A DNA stretch of 64,000 bases from Marthasterias glacialis (Eukaryota; Echinodermata; Asteroidea; Forcipulatida; Asteriidae), in contig OU452240.1 of NCBI GenBank assembly GCA_911728455.2, positions 7,397,352 to 7,461,351 on the forward strand, in the 5' to 3' direction. The notes under the pieces were generated by a model, which saw nothing but the letters and a program-made list of their open reading frames with translations, was not told the DNA's origin and did no database searches. Within the stretch, counting starts at the first letter, position 1; every line of letters starts with the position of its first letter. Positions 57,192 through 64,000 of the stretch are shown piece by piece. The position numbers and the translations under genes are program-made.

Positions 57192-58036
57192 TTGAGCTGC
57201 GGTGTCGCTGTCGTACGTAGTCTGTTTATAGAACAGATCATATCCAAGGAGATGTTTCTCAACCCCCACAACCACCAGATCAAAACACCCAGCCTCTACC
57301 TATTTCCGAAGATCCATAAAAACCCTCCGGGTGGGACACGGTTTGTCGGAAGATTTGTTCTTGCTTCCAATTGTCAAGCAACAGAGCACGTACACACGAG
57401 ACTCCTCACAGGTTGTCAAAAAACTCGACAACTTGACATTGGACAAAGATCATCTCCTTATCACCTTGGATATTGTTTCGATGTACACAAACTGCCCACA
57501 AAAGGAAGCAATAAATTCAGCTTGTGATGCTGTGGAATGGGCACACTCAGGGCGATACGCTATACCCAAACCAACAAGAAAACACACACGTTGTCTCTTA
57601 GAACTTATTATGGGCGCAAACGTCTTTGAATTTAATAACAAGTTCTACAGACAAACAATAGGAGTGGCGATGGGTAGCAAATGCAGTCCTGAAATTTGTG
57701 ACATCACTCTGTTCAAATACGAAAAAGAAATAATTCTCCCAACCAACCCTGAAAAAGTGTGCTACATGAGATATAGAGATGATGTACTAATCGTCTACAA
57801 TAACCGAAACAGGGCGGAGGATTTTATAAGGACGCTAAACAACTTACATCCAACATTGAAATTCACCTCGGAGATCTCTGGAGCAACAAATCACCTTCTT
57901 AGACCTCGTGATTTACAAAGGAGAACATTTTTAAAAAGAGGGGAAACTGGACACTCGAGTAGCAACAAAAAAACGGATACTTTCCAATACCTTGCTCGAG
58001 ATTCAGCACACCCTAAATCTGTATTTGGCTGCGTCA
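57192..58036 (+). mobile_element. Penelope-like reverse transcriptase, interrupted
   Basis: Plus strand. SLYLFPKIHKNPPGG (57288-57335) is the PLE entry motif; after a shift, DHLLITLDIVSMYTNCPQKE (RT motif A, LDIVSMYTN), FYRQTIGVAMGSKCSPEICD (motif B) and CYMRYRDDVLIVYNN (catalytic YRDD), then HPTLKFTSEIS. Another shift near 57880 is followed by FQYLARDSAHPKSVFGCVIKG, the last conserved PLE block before the linker. The coding sequence stops exactly where TTAA copy D begins, and the GIY-YIG domain is not found downstream. PLEs prime reverse transcription at nicked chromosomal or telomeric ends. At least two frameshifts, so inactive. Confidence 0.88.
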
Positions 58037-58998
58037 TTAAAGGTGCACACCGGCTTCGTTGGGCTATTTGGGCTACACAATAGGCTAACTTATGACTTCA
58101 AAGGTCTTTCAGGAATGGAGAAGAACGGTTCCTAAAAGAAACCATAAAATTTTGCCGTTTTGAGCATTTTTCAAAAAACGATTTATCCGAACCGAAAAAG
58201 TGGTTCGGATAAATCACGTGATCTTTGGAGTTTGTTTTACTTTCAGCCGTATAAAAGTAAAATACTGAACCAAATTTATTTTTTTTTTTTACAATTATTC
58301 ATGAGTATTTGACAAAAAAGACTTATGTATTCAGATTATTGATACAATTTGTAAATAATGATGAACAATCGAACGTAATATTCGCATTCAGAGAGTCCGT
58401 GCAACCGAAGCGTGTCTTACGGCGCACCAGCGTGGGAGCTAGCGGAACGTAAACCTTGGGGCATATCCCGTACAGCCGGTGCCGTGTCTCGTGGGGCCAG
58501 AGAGACAAACCCCGGGGCATGAACTCCCCAGCTTGCCGGTCGGTCTAGCCGTAAGCGTGGGAGCTTGTCGGAGGGGTAGGGGGCCAGACCAACAATTACG
58601 TTTTTTACGAGGGTTTTAGTCTGTACCCCTAGCTGTTATCCCTTAACTATTGTAACGTGTTGCCTACGCTACGCACACGAGCGACGACAACGGGGAATGT
58701 TTATCCCATACAGCTGATCTGTCTACTTTTATGATAGCTGCATAATGTCCACCCCCCCCCCCCCAATCGCCACAACAAAAAAACGGCGGCGGTGGCCGCG
58801 GCCGGCCAGTGAAGTCATCGCCCGAAAAACGGGAGAATGCCTTCGCTAAAGCTGCCAGGATTGGCAATCCGTTTGCAGCGAAAGCGGGAGGCTCGCTTGG
58901 CACACGACTGTTATTGGCCAAGCCAATGTGAAAAGATGGTCCAAGATTAGGGACACTACCATTAGTTTTTAGACTGCAGCAGGCTGGTCACGATGAGA
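58037..58998 (+). mobile_element. TTAA-flanked DNA element, copy D (truncated)
   Basis: Begins TTAAAGGTGCACACCGGCTT inside the Penelope RT. It follows copies A and B closely up to GCAGGCTGGTCACGATGAGA, where the long palindrome at 58999 begins. The right end of the element is missing. Confidence 0.87.
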
Positions 58999-59746
58999 AG
59001 AATCTGCTGTCAAAAGTAGTACAGACAATTTGTCTATCAAGGTATAGGTCTTTAAAAACCTACATTTTAGCCAACGTAACAACTTTTCATCATTTTTGAG
59101 ACCCCCTGGTGCCCGAGTGAATTGTCCGATTGCTTCGATATTACATTTGGTTATCAACTAGGTGCATAGGTCTGACCTAAAAAAAAGGATAGACCAACCA
59201 CACCTTTGGTGGGTGTTTGGCAGGGGTCTGAAAATGGGTCCACTTGGAAAAATGCCCAAAACGCCTTTTTCAAGTGGTGTTTTATACACAAGACATAGAC
59301 CTACATTGTACTGTACAATGGGCAAAATACTACGTTCATTAAAATAATTTTCTGAACATGAAGGAGTTGAGAAACCAACTTTTTTTTTTACACAAATAGA
59401 CTGGACATTAAGTGTTTTGGGAAAAAAAATTGTGAAATTTGTCAATAATGTCCCACATTATGAAATAACCACTTGAAAAAGGCGTTTTTGGCATTTTTCC
59501 AAGTGGACCCATTTTCAGACCCCTGCCAAACACCCACCAAAGGTGTGGTTGGTCTATCCTTTTTTTAGGTCAGACCTATGCACCTAGTTGATAACCAAAT
59601 GTAATATCGAAGCAATCGGACAATTCACGCGGGCACCAGGGGGTCTCAAAAATGACGAAAAGTTGTTACGTTGGCTAAAATGTAGGTTTTTAAAGACCTA
59701 TACCTTGATAGACAAATTGTCTGTACTACTTTTGACAGCAGATTCT
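58999..59746. repeat. 748-bp near-perfect palindrome
   Basis: The left arm at 58999-59278 (AGAATCTGCTGTCAAAAGTA... to ...TTTTTCAAGTGGT) is the reverse complement of 59468-59746 with only a few mismatches over about 280 bp. The loop is about 190 bp. The same 62-codon frame is therefore read from both strands; it has no known domain. Confidence 0.92.
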
Positions 59747-60080
59747 AGTTGTTTGGATACCAGTCAACCTGTGTACCAATTAGTAGCAACATATCTTATC
59801 TCAATTTGGAGATATAGGCCTCCAAAAATGCCAAAAAACACCAAATTCAAAAAGAGGGGGCGGGGCTTAAATGTTTAGGGGTCCATATCTCAGAAACGGC
59901 AAGGGGTAGGAATCTAAAATTGTGTGTTTGTTCATTGCACCCGTAGAGGATTGTTTAAAAATAAATTAACAAAATCTGAGTCGGTCACTGCCAAACTTTT
60001 CAGAATTTCAGGTGAGTTGGCACGGAATGACCCGTAAAAAAGAGTGGTGACCGAGGTCTTCATCGGCCGTTTAAAACCGA
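59747..60080. other. Unassigned sequence
   Basis: No gene. Purine-rich AAAAAGAGGGGGCGGGGCTT near 59848. Confidence 0.4.
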
Positions 60081-60149
60081 CAGGGTCGTGGCCGTGTGAT
60101 AAAGGACCGAGCCGAAGGAGAGGTCCTTTATCACACGGCCATGACCCTG
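60081..60149. repeat. 28-bp-arm hairpin
   Basis: CAGGGTCGTGGCCGTGTGAT(AAAGGACC) at 60081-60108 pairs with 60122-60149 with one mismatch. The loop reads GAGCCGAAGGAGA. Confidence 0.88.
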
Positions 60150-61186
60150 CAAAAGTTATTCTCATTCATTAATGCCCTTTTTGTTTAAAAGCATAATAGA
60201 GTAGAAAAATCCGTGAAGCTGTTTTGTTTTTTTAATTTATTATTTTGATTCCCCGCCACGTCTTTAGACTCCATTTCGCAATCGGTCGACACTCAGCGAT
60301 TGCGCGTGCGCGCGCATACTAATTTACTTTAAATTGAGTATGTATTAATTGCGTTACGTGTAAATTAGTACCCGTGTAAGCAAGTGCGCCAACACGCGCG
60401 GCTATATCGAGCGCAAAAACCGGTCCTAAACAGTCATGTGACCACCTTTCAACCAATAAGATTGCCCAAATTGTCCCCAACTGTCAGGGGTATTTATGAA
60501 TAAACAATCAAACATTAGTTTAATAAAAAGGATAGGCCTTCCACAAGTAATGATATTCCAAACAATGTGCAATGCACAACGACTATCCCGGCCGGCTAAA
60601 ATCTGTTTACAAATACAATTCAGTCCAATATTGGAGCTCCACGTTTAGATGTCCACTACAGCTGATCCGAATGTCTAATTCGGTTGTCCACTGCAGTAAA
60701 TTAAACTTTTAATCACAACTGACAGACTCATCAATCCACAAGTAGCATAACATTATTTTCCTGATGAAACGAGTGAAAACGAAGTTTCTGCCGAATCTTT
60801 TACCGTAATGGGGACAACGTGAGATTGTACTCTTACACATTTAAAGCATAACAAAGCAAAAACACCATATGCTATATAAGGCCCCCCCCCAAAAAAAAAA
60901 AAAAATAAAATAAAAAAAAAGTGTTCGAGTTGGCCTCACCCGACCTACCTAAAAATATCGGGGGGGGGGGTCATTCTTATTAAATGATACTTACAAATTG
61001 TCTGTGTATACTATCCCCGAAAACCAAGTTTTTATCACAAATAAACTTAAACAATGTCGAAAACGTAGATTCTTCTATTAAATAATATAACGCAGAATTA
61101 TATACCCATACAGACAGATGTACCGAGGATCGACTCCATGCAAAATGCACCTGAACTAAGGAGCCATCAAGGGGATAGGTGGAAAA
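60150..61186. other. Unassigned sequence with homopolymer tracts
   Basis: C-run/A-run at about 60882-60905, G-run at 60961-60970, and alternating GCGC near 60303-60318. No gene supported. Confidence 0.4.
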
Positions 61187-61842
61187 CAAATTGGACGAGT
61201 AAAAAAAACGTAGAGCGTTATGAACATTCCCTCGAAAAACTATTAAGTTCCCTTAAATTATTTCAGAGGTAACGAATTGTTATTTCGAGGTAACGCAATA
61301 GTAATTCGAGGTAACGCAATATAGTAGTTCGAGGGAATACAATAATTAATTTCGATCCCTTGAAATACTATTTCGTCCCCTCGAAAAAATAATTCTTTCC
61401 CTCGACATCATTTCATTCCCTCGAAATCATTTCGTTCTAATGAAATAATTATTTCAAGGTAAAGAATGGTTATTTCGTGGTAACGCAATATTATTTCAAG
61501 GTAACGCAATAGAGTATTTTGAAAGAACAAATGAACTCGAAATCATTTCGTTCCCACGAAAACATTTTGTCCCCTCGATATCATTTCGTTCCCATGAGTT
61601 GTTAATACGTTATTATTCATCAGCTACGGGGCCCCTGACATGCCATTTCGTTTTGATAAAAAATATTTATAATGTGTATCTATCATTATTTTTAGCTTTA
61701 TTTAAGCTACGTCAGAATATTTTCATCAAAATGAAATTACATGCCAGGGGCCCGGTAGCTGATGAATACTTTTGAGGGAACGAATTAATATTTCAAGGGA
61801 ATGAAATAACTCTTAACTTTTTGTTCACCCGTCCAATTTTTG
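61187..61842. mobile_element. 656-bp nested foldback element
   Basis: Outer ends AAATTGGACGAGT and ACCCGTCCAATTT are inverted. Inside are many TTTCGAGG/CCTCGAAAT-type words in mirrored order. The inner arms (43 bp at 61615-61657 and 61725-61767) share ATTCATCAGCTACGGGGCCC with its complement. No coding sequence. Confidence 0.75.
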
Positions 61843-62435
61843 TTTCACTTGTCCCCGTAGGGGCCCGTGTTTACGTGAACCCTCATTATGGTAAAAAATT
61901 TGGCAAAATACCAATCAAACACGTTTAATTGGGAAATTCTACCTTACAATTACCTCCATTCAGAAACAAGTGAGATTTTTAAGTTGGCCAGTATAATATA
62001 TAAGGAGAAACCAATTCACACACAGTCACGTAATGTCACGAAGTCCACAAATACACAAATACATCGAGGGAAACAGATTTACTTTTAATATGGACAATAA
62101 ATCATTCAAATTTATTCCATCAATATGGACAAACATGTTATAAATAATATGGTTGTTTACAACCAAAACGTAGAGGTTTTCTGCCTGTAATGTTTAACGA
62201 CCAATTCATACACAAATGCGCGTTCTTATACAGCTCTATTGCGCACGCTCAGAACTGTAAAAAAAGGACCGTTGTGTCTCACTGCTGCCGCCAGCGTCTC
62301 AAAAGTCTCCCATTGTAGCATATGGATTAAATAGTCAGGTAAACCACAAGGAAGAATGTAGCAATCATCCAAACGTGACGTAATAAAGGCATGGATGAGA
62401 CGTTCTGTAGTGGTCAGATTTAAAACATTGCGAAA
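61843..62435. other. Intergenic, no gene
   Basis: Nothing supported. Confidence 0.4.
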
Positions 62436-62439
62436 TTTG

Positions 62440-63185
62440 CTAAAACCAATGTGATTACAGGTCTGGAATTTGCAGATGATATTGCACTCATCTCAGATGA
62501 GGTGGTGCAGGCACAGAAAATACTTCTTAATGTAGAACGGGAATGTGGGAGCGTCGGATTGGGGCTCAGCGCAAAAAAGTCTAAATACATACAGCAATAA
62601 CACAAAAACAAAAAACTGCCAATGGGAGAGAAACGGAAAATATTACATACTTCAAGTGCTTAGGGTCCAGGTGGATGATACAGAGAAAGATGTAAGAGTG
62701 CGTACGGCCTTGGCCCGGAAAGCTCTAAACTCCATGAATTCAGTCTTGGCCAATGGAGCAGAGGCTGAAGCTTCAATGTATAGTCAGTCCTGCTGTATGG
62801 CTGTGAGGCCTGGACGTTAAACAAACGTCTTGAGAAAAGTCTAGATCGATCCTATACCAGAATGATGCAAGTGATGAAGGGTTCACTGGTCAATGCACCT
62901 TACTAACCAGGATCTCTTGGGGCACTATACCAAAGATCAGTGACAAGATCAGAGTCAGGAGACTGAGGTTAACGGGGCACTGTCACAGACATCCCGAGCT
63001 TGCTGTCAGCAGCCTGGTGCTTTAAACTCCCTTCCAATGGCAGACGACCCAGAGGAAGACCGAATAACTCCTATGTGTAGACAACATTTGTCACGATACA
63101 GGCTTCCTGAAAGAAGAACTACCAGCTGTTATGAGGGTTTGGGAACAGTGGAAAGGCATTATTCGGCAGATATCGCCGAAGTTAA
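62440..63185 (+). mobile_element. RTE/CR1-group LINE reverse transcriptase, C-terminal half, decayed
   Basis: Plus strand, several frames: GLEFADDIALISDEVVQAQK (motif C, FADD, about 62460-62520), ECGSVGLGLSAKKSKYI (about 62545-62590), VDDTEKDVRVRTALARKALN (about 62670-62730), then, after shifts, the YTRM (62855), LT-QDLLGHYTK and RL-L-GHCHRHPEL blocks (62900-63000), and a tail with CRQHLSRYRLPE. The order is that of a widespread invertebrate LINE tail. At least four disruptions. A SINE begins immediately after. Confidence 0.8.
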
Positions 63186-63204
63186 GTGTAAGCAAGTATT
63201 GGGT

Positions 63205-63550
63205 GGCATGGGTGGCTTGTGCGTAAAGCGCTCGCCTCTCACCAATGTGTCCCTGGTTCGATTCCCGGCTAAGGCCATATGTGAGTAGAGTTGTGCGTTG
63301 GTTCTCTCCTGTGCCACGAGGGTTTTTCTCCAGATCATCCGGTTTTCCTCCCTCCCGAAAAACCAAACACTTTCGATCTCAGGCTGTGCTCCGTGGTCAT
63401 ATATGGGTTGATGTGGCTGGCTGCCAAGGGCGCCCTTGAATGCCTGCAGCTCGAACACGTGTAGCCGCGTCCATCGCAATTCAGCTTCTCAGCTGCGAGT
63501 AAGGATGATTAGCCTCCCAAAATTATTATTATAATTAATATTAATTATTG
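63205..63550 (+). mobile_element. tRNA-derived SINE of a second family
   Basis: A-box-like TGGCTTGTGCG (63213-63223) and B box GGTTCGATTCC (63255-63265). The body has GTGCGTTGGTTCTCTCCTGT, CCACGAGGGTTTTTCTCCAG and a CCTCCCGAAAAACCAAACAC block, ending in an ATT-rich tail. This body is common in marine invertebrate SINEs. Abutting the LINE tail suggests insertion into it. Confidence 0.82.
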
Positions 63551-63765
63551 GACGTTTTCGCTGACAATCGTGACCCCCCCCCCTCTTTGGTCAATCACCC
63601 CTAGGAAAAGGCACAACCCCAGCCTCCTGGGGAAAGTACAGCTGAAAGAAAACTCATTACATCCTGTGTCCACTGAATTGCATAAAGCGCTTCTTGTACG
63701 TTACTCTTGCCTCACGCCAACCACACCAGAAGCTTGGCTCTCCAGTGTTGTAGTCAAGACCGGTA

Positions 63766-63910
63766 CACCCGAGACCAACACCAGCATGTCCAAGACCCAG
63801 ACCAAGACCAAGACCAAGACCAGCATGTCCAAGACCAAGACCAAGACCAAGACCCAGCAAGTCGAGACCAAGACCGAGACCTGAGTGTCCGAGGGGGAGA
63901 CCGAGACCTC
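63766..63910. repeat. AAGACC simple repeat
   Basis: The hexamer AAGACC/AGACCA repeats with interruptions such as CAGCATGTCC, giving Lys-Thr-rich or Asp-Gln-rich frames by chance. Confidence 0.85.
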
Positions 63911-63950
63911 GAGACCTTCACAATAATAACTATAATAACTAGACATTCAG

Positions 63951-63981
63951 TTTTTGTGACATCACAAAAACTAGGTGTTCG
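63951..63981. repeat. Hairpin-bearing element end, copy 2
   Basis: TTTTTGTGACATCACAAAAA then CTAGGTGTTCGG, as at 41503-41535. Probably the edge of an element that continues beyond the window. Confidence 0.65.
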
Positions 63982-64000
63982 GGAATAACGAATTGCTTCT

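Noticed and set aside
63570-63988. Lys/Thr- and Asp/Gln-rich frames
   Set aside because: They arise from the AAGACC simple repeat.

Overview
This is a eukaryotic window: split genes with consensus GT-AG junctions, AT-rich introns and UTRs, and a very dense load of transposons, foldback DNA and satellites. No bacterial or phage organisation is visible. The mix (an HNMT-like methyltransferase, an apolipoprotein-L-like protein, a Helentron, Penelope-like elements, a Polinton-type polymerase, tRNA-derived SINEs) fits a marine invertebrate. An echinoderm or another invertebrate deuterostome is my best guess, but the sequence alone does not settle it.

Two host genes can be assembled by eye because exon phases and splice sites agree. 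(1) On the + strand, a three-exon histamine-N-methyltransferase-like gene (CDS exons 8965-9193, 33777-34109, 34444-34796; 304 aa). Its first intron is about 24.6 kb and holds SINEs, a 3-kb 66-bp minisatellite, a decayed Helentron itself interrupted by a hAT-like element, two tandem-repeat blocks and a protein-primed DNA polymerase remnant. (2) On the - strand, a four-exon apolipoprotein-L-like gene (exons 55447-55432, 54722-54525, 49375-49224, 41483-40818; 343 aa) whose introns hold TTAA-flanked DNA elements, an L1-type endonuclease fragment, CCCGGG foldback arrays and an ETS-palindrome satellite. The two genes are convergent, with their 3' ends about 6 kb apart.

Layout. 0.2-8.6 kb: MITEs, reverse-transcriptase scraps, a Penelope GIY-YIG domain, a 1.2-kb TIR element. 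8.9-35.3 kb: HNMT-like gene and its loaded intron. 35.5-39.2 kb: TTAA element (copy A) with a 5'-truncated LINE inserted beside it. 40.8-55.5 kb: APOL-like gene with TTAA copies B and C and two clusters of 21-bp palindromic arrays in its introns. 56-64 kb: a satellite with nuclear-receptor-like sites, a Penelope RT split by TTAA copy D, a near-perfect 750-bp palindrome, a 650-bp foldback, a decayed RTE-type LINE, a tRNA-SINE and an AAGACC simple repeat.

Most mobile-element genes are broken by stops or frameshifts. The youngest-looking insertions are the LINE at 37.4-39.2 kb (a long frame with one visible nonsense codon), the palindrome at 59.0-59.7 kb and the TTAA copies. All identifications were made by reading translations and motifs; no database search was run.
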